A stretch of DNA of 64,000 bases, from assembly GCF_012103215.1 (NCBI RefSeq), contig NZ_JAAVNE010000029.1:1-64000 (forward strand). Direction: 5' to 3'. Positions within the stretch are counted from its first letter, which is position 1. Each line of letters starts with the position of its first letter. The notes under the pieces are model-generated. The model had not been told where the DNA came from. It did not search any database and worked only from the letters and a program-made list of their open reading frames with translations. A program made the translations under genes and the position numbers. Shown here in pieces: positions 43,645-52,565 of this stretch. The DNA comes from Falsiroseomonas selenitidurans (lineage in GTDB: Bacteria; Pseudomonadota; Alphaproteobacteria; Acetobacterales; Acetobacteraceae).

Positions 43645-45510
43645 ATGAAGGCTGACAAGCCCGAAGCCAGGCCGGAGGCCGCGAAGGCCGCCGCCGAGCC
43701 CGGGCGCCGCGCGCCGCGCCGCACCAAGGAGGTGGTGATCCGCGGCATCCCCGTCTCCGCCGGGATTGCCATCGGCATCGCCTTCGACACCACCGAGCCG
43801 CCGGCGGAAGCGCCGCGCCGCAGCATCGAGGTCGCGGCGGTGGAGGCGGAGCGCCAGCGCCTGGCCGCCGCCGTCCAGGCCTCCCGCAAGCAGGTCGCCA
43901 AGCTGAAGATGCGCCTCGGCGTGCTGCCGGAGGAAGCGCAGGAGGAGCTGGAGCCCCTGCTGGACGCCTATGCGATGATGCTGGGAGACAGTCGCCTGAT
44001 CCGCGGCGCCCGCAAGCGCATCGAGACCGGGCTGGTGGCGGCGGAAACCGCCGTGGCGGACGAGGCCGACGCGATCGCCGAGATCATCCTGTCGGCGCGC
44101 GACGACGACAAGGCCGGCCTGCGCCGCCGCGCCGGGGAGGTGCGGGAGATCGCCCGCCGCCTGACCCGCAACCTGACCCAGAACCCCTTCCGCAGCTTCA
44201 AGGACGTGCCGGAAGGCGCCATCCTGGTGGCGGAGGAGGTGACGCCCGCCGATGCCGCGCTGCTCGACCCCGCCCGCATCGCCGGCGTGGCGACGGAGGA
44301 AGGCGGCGCCGATGGCCACACCGCCATCATGCTGCGCGCGCTGGGGATTCCCGCGGTGCTCGGCGCGCATGGGCTGACGGAAGCGGCGCGGCGCGGCGAC
44401 CAGATGGTGCTGGACGGCGCCGCCGGCACCATCGCGCTGCACCCCACCCCCGCCACGCTGGTCTGGGCCAAGGACCAGGTCGCCGGCTATGCGCGGGAAC
44501 GCACCAAGCTGGCCAAGCTGCGCCGCCTGCCCGCCGTCACCACGGATGACGAGGCGGTGGAGCTGCAGGCGAACATGGAGATCCCGGCGGAGCTGCCGCT
44601 GATCGCCCAGGCCGGCGCCCAGGGCATCGGCCTGCTGCGCACCGAATTCCTGTTCATGAACCGCGAGGATCTGCCGGACGAGGACGCCCATGTGGCGGCC
44701 TATGCCCCGATCGTCGAGGCGATGGCCGGCTACCCGGTGACGATCCGCGTGCTGGATTGGGGCGGCGAGAAGGACATGGAGGCGCTGGCCGCGGGGATCG
44801 AGCCGCTGCACGCCAGCCCCAACCCGGCGCTCGGCCTGCGCGGCATCCGCATGCTGCTGAAGCGGCCGGAGCTGCTGGAGGCGCAGTTCGCCGCCATCCT
44901 CCGCGTCGCCGGCGCGGCGCCGGATGGCGTGGTGCGGGTGCTGCTGCCGATGGTGACGGTGCCGGCCGAGGTGAAGGCGGCGCGCGAGATCTATGAACGC
45001 GTCGCCCGCCGCCTGCGCCGGCGCGGCGAGAAGCTGCCGGACAAGCTGCCGGAGCTGGGCGCCATGATCGAGACTCCCGGCGCCGCCCTGGCCGCCGACG
45101 CCATCGCGCTGGAGGCCGATTTCTTCGCCATCGGCACCAACGACCTGGCGATGTACACGCTGGCGGTGGATCGCGGCGATGCCGAGGTCAGCCATCTCTA
45201 CGACCCGCTGCACCCGGCGGTGCTGCGGCTGATGCAGTTCGCCACCGAAGCCGCGCTGCGGCTGCGCATGCCGGTGTCCATCTGCGGCGAGATGGGCGGC
45301 AATCCCCGGCTGGTGCCGCTGCTGCTCGGGCTCGGCATCCGCTGCCTGTCGATGAACGCCAGCGCCATCCCGCGGGTGAAGCAGGCGGTGCGCAGCCTCG
45401 ACATCGGCGACTGCGCCCGGTTTGCCCGGCGCGTCATGGAACAATCCGATCCCGCCCGGATCCGCGAACTGGTGGACGGTTTCGCCAGCGGGGAGACGGA
45501 GCGAGGCTGA
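43645..45510 (+). CDS. ptsI: Phosphoenolpyruvate-protein phosphotransferase (enzyme I)
   Basis: A 621-residue EI without a GAF domain, so it is PtsI rather than PtsP-like. The phospho-acceptor His225 lies in EEGGADGHTAIMLRALG, replacing the usual GG-x-T-S-H. The PEP-binding barrel has GIGLLRTEFLFM, LDWGGEKD, GLRGIRMLL, FAIGTNDLAMYTLAVDR and the catalytic Cys547 in SICGEMGGN. An N-terminal 28-residue basic extension precedes the HPr-binding domain. It starts 20 bases after HPr and completes the phosphorelay EI-HPr-EIIA. Confidence 0.94.
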   Translation: MKADKPEARPEAAKAAAEPGRRAPRRTKEVVIRGIPVSAGIAIGIAFDTTEPPAEAPRRSIEVAAVEAERQRLAAAVQASRKQVAKLKMRLGVLPEEAQEELEPLLDAYAMMLGDSRLIRGARKRIETGLVAAETAVADEADAIAEIILSARDDDKAGLRRRAGEVREIARRLTRNLTQNPFRSFKDVPEGAILVAEEVTPADAALLDPARIAGVATEEGGADGHTAIMLRALGIPAVLGAHGLTEAARRGDQMVLDGAAGTIALHPTPATLVWAKDQVAGYARERTKLAKLRRLPAVTTDDEAVELQANMEIPAELPLIAQAGAQGIGLLRTEFLFMNREDLPDEDAHVAAYAPIVEAMAGYPVTIRVLDWGGEKDMEALAAGIEPLHASPNPALGLRGIRMLLKRPELLEAQFAAILRVAGAAPDGVVRVLLPMVTVPAEVKAAREIYERVARRLRRRGEKLPDKLPELGAMIETPGAALAADAIALEADFFAIGTNDLAMYTLAVDRGDAEVSHLYDPLHPAVLRLMQFATEAALRLRMPVSICGEMGGNPRLVPLLLGLGIRCLSMNASAIPRVKQAVRSLDIGDCARFARRVMEQSDPARIRELVDGFASGETERG

Positions 45511-45617
45511 TCGCGCGGCCGTGAAGCGGCGCCGCGTTGTGGCCATGATGGTGCCACCCATGTGCCGCCCCGGGCCGGTGCACTGTGCAGGGTTCAACGG
45601 AAGGGAGGACCTTGCCC

Positions 45618-45890
45618 ATGCGACAGATCCGCCGCGCCGCGGTCACCGGGCTGCTTGCCGCCTGGCTGGCCCCGCTTGGTGCCCTGGCCGAGAGCCAATC
45701 CTCCAACACGTCATCCAACTGCTCCGATGGCCGCTGCACCCGGGTGGAATCCCTGCTGGTGGAGGATGAGCGCGGCCGCCGCGGCTGGACGCGCGTGGAA
45801 CGCTGGCGGGAGGATGACGACCGCAGCCGGCGCGAGGACCGGCGTCGGCTGCGCCGCGACCGCGCCGATGATGACAGGGATGACGACTGA
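45618..45890 (+). CDS. Small exported charged protein, function unknown
   Basis: A 90-residue protein starting at ATG 45618, behind AAGGGAGG. A signal peptide (MRQIRRAAVTGLLAAWLAPL through ALA-E) is followed by a Ser/Asn-rich part with two Cys (SSNCSDGRC), possibly a disulphide. It ends in a highly charged tail with alternating Arg and Asp (DRSRREDRRRLRRDRADDD), probably helical or disordered. No family is recognised. It ends six bases before a convergent gene. Confidence 0.65.
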   Translation: MRQIRRAAVTGLLAAWLAPLGALAESQSSNTSSNCSDGRCTRVESLLVEDERGRRGWTRVERWREDDDRSRREDRRRLRRDRADDDRDDD

Positions 45891-45896
45891 GGGCGC

Positions 45897-46496
45897 TCAG
45901 CCGCGCCGGAACGCCACCAGCAGGTTGTTCGCCGGCATCGGGGTGACCGCCGGCGCGCCGAATCCCGCGGCCGCCGCGGCATCCGCCACCTGCTCCAGCC
46001 GCCGCAGGCCCCATGCCGGGTTGCGGGCGCGCAGGCTGGCATCGAAGTCCAGGTTGCTCGGCGCGGTGGCCACCCCGTCCTGGATGTAGGGGCCATAAAG
46101 GATCAGCGGCGCGCCCGGCGGCAGCAGGCGCGCGGCGCCGCGCAGCAGGCCCGGCGTCGCCGACCAGGGCGCGATGTGGATCATGTTGATGCACAGCACC
46201 GCCGCCGCGGCCGCCAGCGGCCAGGCCCCGGCGGCGGCGTCCAGCGCCAGGGCCGGGCGGATATTGGACCGGCCGGCGCACCAGGCATCGATGCTGGCGC
46301 GGGCTTCGGCATCCGGGTCACTGGGCTGGAAGACGAGGGCGGGCAGGGCGGCGGCGAAATGGGCGCAATGCTCGCCGGTGCCGCTCGCCACCTCCAGCAC
46401 CAGGCCGGAAGGCGGCAGCAGGTCGCGCAGCGCGGCCAGGATCGGCTCCCGGTTGCGGCCGGCGGCGGGGGCGATGCGGCGGGCGTCTTCGACCAT
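45897..46496 (-). CDS. DUF938-family SAM-dependent methyltransferase-like protein
   Basis: A 199-residue class I methyltransferase fold. It opens with RRIAPAAGRNREPILAAL, followed by the SAM-binding motif VLEVASGTGEHCAHFA. CINMIHIAPWSATPGLL and LYGPYIQDG complete the DUF938 pattern, and SNLDFDASLRARNPAWGLR is conserved near the C-terminus. The substrate is unknown. Start is ATG 46496; an upstream in-frame ATG near 46590 adds an unrelated segment. Convergent with the small exported protein. Confidence 0.87.
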   Translation of the reverse strand: MVEDARRIAPAAGRNREPILAALRDLLPPSGLVLEVASGTGEHCAHFAAALPALVFQPSDPDAEARASIDAWCAGRSNIRPALALDAAAGAWPLAAAAAVLCINMIHIAPWSATPGLLRGAARLLPPGAPLILYGPYIQDGVATAPSNLDFDASLRARNPAWGLRRLEQVADAAAAAGFGAPAVTPMPANNLLVAFRRG

Positions 46497-46643
46497 GCCG
46501 CCCGGTCTCGGCGCTGGGCGCGAAAACGTCAATGGCCAGGGGTGGCAATCGGTTGCAGACAGCCCTTGAAGCCAAGCCTGCCATGCGGTCATGCTGCCGC
46601 CCGACGCGGGCTGCGCAAGGACCCGCGCGGAGGGAACATCATC

Positions 46644-47861
46644 ATGATCCGCCAAAAGATCATCGCGGCCGGGTTGCTGGCCGCGCTCGCCTGCCTGCCC
46701 GGCCTGGCCCAGGCCCAGCAGGCCGCACCCCCTGCCTGGGCCATCGGCCGGGAAGGCAGCGGCATGGCGGCGACCCTGGCGCCGCACGCCCCCCGCCTGA
46801 CCGTCACGCCGCGCGACCAGCTGCCGCTGGCCGCGATCCGCCTGCCGCCGGGCTTCCACGCGGAGATCTACGCGCATGGCATCCCCGGCGCGCGGATGAT
46901 GGCGGAGGGGCCGAACGGCACCGTCTTCGTCGGCACCCGCACCATCGGCCGGGTCTATGCCATCACCCGCAACGCGGACGGCACCACCCGCACCCGCACC
47001 CTGCTGCAGGGGCTGACCCAGCCCAACGGCATCGCCGTGCTGAACGGCAGCCTCTATGTCATCGCCATCAACAAGGTGCTGCGCTTCGACAATATCGAGC
47101 AGAACCTGGACAACCCCGGCAGCGGCGTGGACATGACGGCCGCCTTCGGCCTGCCACCCGAGGAACACCATGGCTGGAAGTTCCTGGCGCTGGGGCCGGA
47201 TGGCCGTTTGTATACGAATGTTGGCGTGCCCTGCAACATCTGCGACTTCAACCGCGACACCCATGCGCTGCTGGTGTCCTTCAAGCCGGATGGCAGCGAT
47301 CGCCGGATCGAGGCGCGCGGCGTGCGCAACAGCGTCGGCATGGACCACCATCCGGTGACCGGGGAGCTGTGGGCGACCAATAACGGCCGCGACTGGGCCG
47401 GCAACGACATCCCCAACGACACGCTGGTGCGGGTGCGCCGCAGCGGCGAGGATCACGGCTTCCCCTACTGCGTCGGCAACTGGGCCGATCCGGGCGCCCC
47501 GGCACAGCGCAATTGCAGCGAGTTCCAGCAGCCCGCCGCGCTGCTCGGCCCGCATGTCGCGGCGCTCGGCATGCGCTTCTATGACGGGACGATGTTCCCC
47601 GAGGCCTACCGCAACCAGATCTTCATCGCCCGCCGCGGCTCCTGGAACCGGGAGAGGCTGAACGGCTATGACGTGATGGTGGCGAAGCTGGACGGGCAGG
47701 GCAATGTGACGGGCATCGAGCCCTTCCTGCAGGGCTTCCGGGACGAGGCGAACAACCGCTTCCTCGGCCGCCCGGTGGATGTGCAGGTGATGCGCGACGG
47801 GTCCCTGCTGGTGGCGGAGGAACAATACGGCGCGGTCTACCGGATCACCTGGCGCCAGTGA
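46644..47861 (+). CDS. PQQ-dependent sugar (sorbosone-type) dehydrogenase
   Basis: A 405-residue periplasmic beta-propeller with a Sec signal (MIRQKIIAAGLLAALACLPG through AQA-Q). The RLPPGFHAEIYAHGIPGARMMA opening, GLTQPNGIAV, HHGWKFLALGPDGRLYTNVG, VRNSVGMDHHPVTGELWATNNGRD and HGFPYC are typical of the sorbosone dehydrogenase/GDH-B-like family. It should oxidise an aldose or polyol with PQQ. The overlapping cytochrome c gene is the obvious electron acceptor. AGGGAA lies upstream of ATG 46644. Confidence 0.88.
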   Translation: MIRQKIIAAGLLAALACLPGLAQAQQAAPPAWAIGREGSGMAATLAPHAPRLTVTPRDQLPLAAIRLPPGFHAEIYAHGIPGARMMAEGPNGTVFVGTRTIGRVYAITRNADGTTRTRTLLQGLTQPNGIAVLNGSLYVIAINKVLRFDNIEQNLDNPGSGVDMTAAFGLPPEEHHGWKFLALGPDGRLYTNVGVPCNICDFNRDTHALLVSFKPDGSDRRIEARGVRNSVGMDHHPVTGELWATNNGRDWAGNDIPNDTLVRVRRSGEDHGFPYCVGNWADPGAPAQRNCSEFQQPAALLGPHVAALGMRFYDGTMFPEAYRNQIFIARRGSWNRERLNGYDVMVAKLDGQGNVTGIEPFLQGFRDEANNRFLGRPVDVQVMRDGSLLVAEEQYGAVYRITWRQ

Positions 47862-48442
47862 CCCGGGTCTGGCTTCTCGCGGCGGCGCTTTGCGCCGCCG
47901 CGCTTCCCGCCGCGGCGCAGGATGCGATCCGCGGCGCGGCCCTCGCGGAGGCGCGCGGCTGTGGCGGCTGCCACGGCCCGGCCGGGCGCAGTGCGGTGGA
48001 ACTGGTGCCTTCGCTGGCCGGGCAGCCGGCCGAATTCATCACCCTGCAGATGATCCTGCTGCGCGAAGGGCTGCGCCAGGCGCCGCCGATGAACCAGCTG
48101 GCCCAGGGGCTGGAGGACCAGCAGGTGGAGGACCTGGCCGCCTACTACGCCAGCCTGCCCGCCGGCCCGGCGGAGGACCGCGCTGCCCGCGATGCGGCGC
48201 TGTATGCGCGTGGCCAGGCGCTGTCGGCGCAGATGAATTGCGGCGTCTGCCACCTGCCGGATTTCAGCGGCCGCAACCAGATCCCGCATCTGGCCGGCCA
48301 GCGGGAGGATTTCCTGCGCCACACCCTGGCGCAGTACCGCGACAGCCAGCGCCGCGGCACCGACACCAACATGAACGCGGTGATGTACAACGTGCCGGAC
48401 GACGCCATCGCCGCCCTGGCGCATTTCATGGCGCAGCAATAA
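47858..48442 (+). CDS. Dihaem cytochrome c (c4-like)
   Basis: A 194-residue periplasmic protein with signal peptide ending at about residue 20 (PAAA-Q). It has two haem-binding motifs, CGGCH (35-39) and CGVCH (128-132), with distal methionines plausible in PPMNQL and TNMNAVM. The two-domain layout is like cytochrome c4. Translation starts at GTG 47858, overlapping the sugar dehydrogenase stop (GTGA). It probably carries electrons from that dehydrogenase to the terminal oxidase. Confidence 0.92.
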   Translation: MTRVWLLAAALCAAALPAAAQDAIRGAALAEARGCGGCHGPAGRSAVELVPSLAGQPAEFITLQMILLREGLRQAPPMNQLAQGLEDQQVEDLAAYYASLPAGPAEDRAARDAALYARGQALSAQMNCGVCHLPDFSGRNQIPHLAGQREDFLRHTLAQYRDSQRRGTDTNMNAVMYNVPDDAIAALAHFMAQQ

Positions 48443-48449
48443 GCCGGCG

Positions 48450-50021
48450 TCAGCGCGCGGCGATGCGGCCCTCGATCACGGGCGCGACAGTGCCGCGGGC
48501 GGTGAGGTAGGCGGCGAAGGCATCCTCCATCGGCGGGCCGGCATCATAGGCTTCCAGCGCCTGGTCGCGCAGCACGGCGTAGCCGTCGCCACCGGCGCGC
48601 AGGAAGTTGTTGGTGACCATCAGGTAGTCCGCTTCCGGCCGCACCGGCCCGGCCTGCCGGCCGGTGGTGATGCGCGCGGTGGCGATGCGCTGGCCGGCTG
48701 GGGCCGCCGGGTTCCAGGTGAAGGCCAGCCCCGCCACCTGCGGGAAGCGGCCGCTGCCGGGGGCGGAGACGCCATTCTCCAGCGCCGCCAGCAGCGCCGC
48801 CCCGCGCAGCCGCACCGTGGCGACGGTGTTGGAGAAGGGCAGCGTGGTCAGCACGTCGCCCAGCGTGATGGCGCCGGTCGGCAGGCCGGTGCGGATGCCG
48901 CCCGCATTGGTCAGCGCCAGATCCGCCCCGGGCACCGCGGCCAGCAGCGCATCGGCCAGCAGGTTCCCCACGGCGCATTCGCCCAGGCGGCAGATGGTGT
49001 TCTCCAGCCCGCCGGCGGACTGGGCCACCGGCCGCGCCCGCAACCCGGCCAGCGGTGCGCCGTATTCGGCGACGATCCGGGCCGTCGCCGGGTCCTCCGG
49101 CATGTCCGGCGTGATCTCCGCCGCGCCGCCGGCATGCGCCGCGACCCGCCCATCCGCCGCCAGGTCCAGGTCCAGCCGCCCGCGCCAGCGCCCCAGCGCG
49201 CCGGCCTGCACGATCCGCGCCGGCCGGTCCGCGCCATCCACCACAAGCGGCGGCGTGACCAGGGTGTGGGAATGGCCGCCGACGATCACGTCGATGCCCG
49301 GCACGGCGGCGGCCAGCGCCTGGTCGGCCGCCAGGCCGAGATGCGAGAGAACCACGATGGTGGTGGGCGCTTCGGCGCGCAGCCCGGCGATCGCCCGCGC
49401 CACGGGCTCCTCCGGCGCGGTGAAGCGCAGGCGCGGGCCGGGGGAGGAGATCTCCGGGATGGTCTCCAGCGTCACGCCCACCACGCCGAGGCGCGCGCCG
49501 CCCAGGCTGAAGACGGCGGCCGGCGCCACCAGCCCGGCGAGCGCCGGCTCGGCCGAGGCATCGAGGTTGGCCGCCAGCAGCGGCACGCCCAGGGCGCGGA
49601 GATAGGCGGCCAGCGTCTCCGGCCCGCCATTGAAGTCGTGGTTGCCGGGCGCCATGGCCTGCACGCCCCATTGCCGCTGCACCGCGGCTTCCGCCAGGCC
49701 GCGATGGCGCGTGTAGAACAGGCTGCCGAGGAACTGGTCCCCCGCATCCAGCGCCAGCACGGGGCGGCCTTCCGCCGTGGCCGCCGCCCGCGCGGCGTGG
49801 AAGGCGGCGACCAGCCGGGCGGCGCCGCCGGCGCAGGGCGCGCCGGTGCGGCAGGCGGCGCCGCTGGCCTGCGCGCCCTCATGCCGGCTGTGGAAGTCGT
49901 TCAGGTGCAGCAGGCTCACCCGCGCCGTGGTGGCGGCCGCGGCCCGGCGCAGCGTGGGCGCCGCGAGCGGCAGGGCGGTGAGCAGGGTACGGCGGCGGAG
50001 GATCATCGGCGGCGCTCCCAT
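48450..50021 (-). CDS. 5'-nucleotidase/UshA-family metallophosphoesterase
   Basis: A 523-residue exported enzyme. ATG 50021 has a strong AGGAGG six bases upstream; ATG 50006 is weaker. The signal RRRTLLTALPLAAPTL suggests Tat or Sec export. The N-terminal calcineurin-like domain has LLHLNDFHSRHEG, LDAGDQFLGS, GNHDFNGG, VLSHLG and GGHSHT, all metal or phosphate ligands. The C-terminal nucleotidase domain (from about residue 330) has CAVGNLLADALL, NAGGIR, LPFSNTV and NNFLRAGGDGY. It hydrolyses periplasmic nucleotides or related phosphoesters. Convergent with the cytochrome gene. Confidence 0.92.
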   Translation of the reverse strand: MGAPPMILRRRTLLTALPLAAPTLRRAAAATTARVSLLHLNDFHSRHEGAQASGAACRTGAPCAGGAARLVAAFHAARAAATAEGRPVLALDAGDQFLGSLFYTRHRGLAEAAVQRQWGVQAMAPGNHDFNGGPETLAAYLRALGVPLLAANLDASAEPALAGLVAPAAVFSLGGARLGVVGVTLETIPEISSPGPRLRFTAPEEPVARAIAGLRAEAPTTIVVLSHLGLAADQALAAAVPGIDVIVGGHSHTLVTPPLVVDGADRPARIVQAGALGRWRGRLDLDLAADGRVAAHAGGAAEITPDMPEDPATARIVAEYGAPLAGLRARPVAQSAGGLENTICRLGECAVGNLLADALLAAVPGADLALTNAGGIRTGLPTGAITLGDVLTTLPFSNTVATVRLRGAALLAALENGVSAPGSGRFPQVAGLAFTWNPAAPAGQRIATARITTGRQAGPVRPEADYLMVTNNFLRAGGDGYAVLRDQALEAYDAGPPMEDAFAAYLTARGTVAPVIEGRIAAR

Positions 50022-50218
50022 CGGCCCCTCCTGCGGGGCGATCGTCGCATAAACGATCCGGTGCCCGGCGTCATGCACGCACCGATGTCGGTTTTGCACC
50101 CACGGTGATCTGATCCGCAATGATTGCGCTGCGCGTGCGAAGTCGTCTTGCGGCGCCGCACAAGCGGGGGGATACCGCCTTCTTGTCGCCACGCCGCCAG
50201 CCGAGACTCGCAAGCGGA

Positions 50219-51127
50219 ATGCAGGTCTATCTGCCGATTGCCGAAATGTCGGTCGATGCCCTGCTGCTGCTGGGGATCGGCTTCGGCGTGGGCTGGCTGT
50301 CGGGCCTGTTTGGGGTCGGCGGCGGCTTCTTGCTGACGCCGCTGCTGATCCTGATCGGCATCCCTTCCCCCGTCGCCGTCGGCTCCGGCGCCAACCAGAC
50401 GCTGGGTGCCTCCGTCTCCGGCCTCATTGCCCAGTGGCGGCGGGGCAATGTGGATGTGCGGATGGGCGGCGTGCTGATCATCGGCGGCTTCCTCGGCTCG
50501 CTCGCCGGGGTGCAGCTGTTCGCCTGGCTGCGCAGCGCGGGCCAGGTCGATCTGGCCGTGTCCATCTTCTACATCGTCGTGCTGGGCGCGGTCGGCGCGC
50601 TGATGGTGCGGGAGAGCGTGACGGCCATCCTGCGCCGCAAGCGGTCCCGGCCGCAGCGCCTGCACGAGCATTTCTGGATGCACGGCCTGCCCTTCAAGAT
50701 GCGGTTCCGCAAGTCGCGGCTGTACATCTCGGTCATCCCGCCGCTGCTGGTGGGCTTCGGCATCGGCGTGCTGTCGGCGGTGATGGGCGTGGGCGGCGGC
50801 TTCATGCTGGTGCCGGCGATGATCTACCTGCTGGGCATGCCGACCGCGGTGGTCATCGGCACCTCGCTGTTCCAGGTGGTGTTCGTCACCGCCAACGTCA
50901 CCTTCCTGCAGGCGGTGCAGGTGGGCAGCGTGGACATCGTCCTGACCCTGCTGCTGCTGGCCGGCGGCGTCTCCGGCGCGCAGTTCGGCGCCGCCATGGG
51001 CACCAGGCTGCGCGGCGAGGAGATGCGCGCGCTGCTGGGCGCGCTGGTGCTGTCCGTCGCGCTGTCCCTGCTGTGGGGCCTGCTGAAGGTGCCGGAAGCC
51101 ATGTTCGTCATCGGCCCGGTGACATGA
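50219..51127 (+). CDS. TauE/SafE-family sulfite/organosulfonate exporter-like permease
   Basis: A 302-residue protein with eight to nine helices and the duplicated glycine motif of the family: GLFGVGGGFLLTPLLILIG in the first half and AVMGVGGGFMLVPAMIYLLG in the second. ATG 50219 (MQVYLPIAEMSVD) matches the usual start of the subgroup paired with TIGR02186. Upstream residues from 50120 are unlikely to be translated. It overlaps the next gene by four bases. It is predicted to export sulfite or a related anion. Confidence 0.9.
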   Translation: MQVYLPIAEMSVDALLLLGIGFGVGWLSGLFGVGGGFLLTPLLILIGIPSPVAVGSGANQTLGASVSGLIAQWRRGNVDVRMGGVLIIGGFLGSLAGVQLFAWLRSAGQVDLAVSIFYIVVLGAVGALMVRESVTAILRRKRSRPQRLHEHFWMHGLPFKMRFRKSRLYISVIPPLLVGFGIGVLSAVMGVGGGFMLVPAMIYLLGMPTAVVIGTSLFQVVFVTANVTFLQAVQVGSVDIVLTLLLLAGGVSGAQFGAAMGTRLRGEEMRALLGALVLSVALSLLWGLLKVPEAMFVIGPVT

Positions 51128-51897
51128 GGCGTCTGGCGGCGTTGGCCTGGCTGCTGCTGGTCGCGCCGGTCCTGGCCCAGGCCCAGGCGCCAGCCCCCCC
51201 CCAGGCCATCCCCCCGCCGCCGGTGCTGGCGGCGGAGCTTTCGCTGAACCGGATCGAGGTCACCACCGCCTTTTCCGGCGCCGAGATCCTGGTCTTCGGC
51301 GCCACGGAACGGCTGATCGGCGAGGCCGGGGACCAGGTGGTGGTGCTGGCCACCGGGCCGGAGACCTCCATGATGGTCCGGCAGAAGGTGAACGTGCTGG
51401 GCTTCTGGGTGAACGGCGCCTCCGCCCGCTTCAACCGGGTGCCGAGCTATTGGGCGCTGGCCTCCACCCTGCCGCTGCCGCAGCTGCTGGACCGGGTGGA
51501 GCGGAGCGAGCTGCGGCTGGGCCTGGCGCAGCTGCCGCTGGTCCAGCTTGGCGCGCAGGGCGGCGAATTCCGCGGCGCGCTGGCGGCGTTGCAGCAGCAG
51601 GCCGGGCTCTGGGTGGACCGCGAGCGGCCGATCGAGATTTCCGGCGGCCGGCTGTTCCACGCCCGCCTGCCGCTGCCCGCCACCGTGGCGCATGGCGCCT
51701 ACCATGTGCAGGTGATGCTGGTGCGCGATCGCCGCGTGGTGGCGCGGCAGGAATTGCGGCTGGACGTGGTGCGCAGCGGCACCGCGGCGCAGATCGCCGA
51801 CATCGCCCGTGGCCAGCCGGTGATCTATGGCCTGGTCTGCATCCTGCTGGCCGCGCTCGCCGGCTGGCTGGGCAGCGTGATCTTCCGCCGCAACTGA
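51124..51897 (+). CDS. TIGR02186-family membrane-anchored periplasmic protein
   Basis: A 257-residue protein with an N-terminal signal (MRRLAALAWLLLVAPVLA), a long periplasmic part beginning LSLNRIEVTTAFSGAEILVFGA, and a single C-terminal helix (IYGLVCILLAALAGWLGSVIF). This layout and the FSGAEILVFGA element match TIGR02186, which in Alphaproteobacteria is regularly encoded next to TauE-like permeases. Here the two genes share an ATGA. It is probably an accessory subunit of that exporter (inference); biochemistry is unknown. Confidence 0.85.
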   Translation: MRRLAALAWLLLVAPVLAQAQAPAPPQAIPPPPVLAAELSLNRIEVTTAFSGAEILVFGATERLIGEAGDQVVVLATGPETSMMVRQKVNVLGFWVNGASARFNRVPSYWALASTLPLPQLLDRVERSELRLGLAQLPLVQLGAQGGEFRGALAALQQQAGLWVDRERPIEISGGRLFHARLPLPATVAHGAYHVQVMLVRDRRVVARQELRLDVVRSGTAAQIADIARGQPVIYGLVCILLAALAGWLGSVIFRRN

Positions 51898-51994
51898 GGC
51901 CTCGCGGCGCGGGGTTTGGCCTCGGCCTGGCAAATATGCTCTACCGCCTGCCGGGATCGGCGCAGACTGGGTGCGCCCCTTGGGGGATCGGGAC

Positions 51995-52489
51995 ATGGTG
52001 GAGACGGAGGAAGCCGCCCAGGCGCGGCGGGACCGGGTCTTCCTGGTGGTGGTGGATGACAGCGCCGAACGCAGCGTGGCGCTGCGCTATGCGGCGCTGC
52101 GGGTGCGCAAATCCGGCGGCCGCGTCGCCCTGCTGCGGGTGATCGAGCCCGCCGGCCAGGTGGAATGGGCCGGCGTCGGCGCCATGCTCAGCGAGGAACG
52201 GCGGGAGGAGGCGGAGCGCCTGCTATCCGGCCTGGCGGCGGAGGTGAACGAGATCACCGGCGGCGTGCCGATGCTGCTGATCCGCGAAGGCGATGCGCGC
52301 GATGAGCTGCTGGCGCTGCTGGAGGAAGACCCGCGCATCTCCATCCTGGTGCTGGCCAGCGCCACCGGCGGCGCCGGGCCCGGCCCGCTGATCCAGGCCC
52401 TGACCGGTCGCTACGCCAGCAAGCTGCTGGTGCCGATGACGATCGTGCCCGGCGCGATGAGCGATGCGGAATTGCAGCGGGTGACATGA
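51995..52489 (+). CDS. Universal stress protein family
   Basis: A 164-residue UspA-like protein starting at ATG 51995, with GGGGAT upstream. It has VFLVVVDDSAERSVALRYAALRV at the start, LLRVIEP, and a C-terminal ILVLASATGGAGPGPLIQALTGRYASKLLVPMTIV segment. The latter resembles the nucleotide-binding G-x2-G-x9-G region in an altered form. It follows the exporter pair by 97 bases and precedes nfuA, an arrangement seen often in Alphaproteobacteria. Confidence 0.87.
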   Translation: MVETEEAAQARRDRVFLVVVDDSAERSVALRYAALRVRKSGGRVALLRVIEPAGQVEWAGVGAMLSEERREEAERLLSGLAAEVNEITGGVPMLLIREGDARDELLALLEEDPRISILVLASATGGAGPGPLIQALTGRYASKLLVPMTIVPGAMSDAELQRVT

Positions 52490-52565
52490 GAAGCCCCCGG
52501 TTGCAGGGGCACCCAATCCAGACCACATAGGTCCGATATCGCCATCAGCGCGGAAAATCACACAG

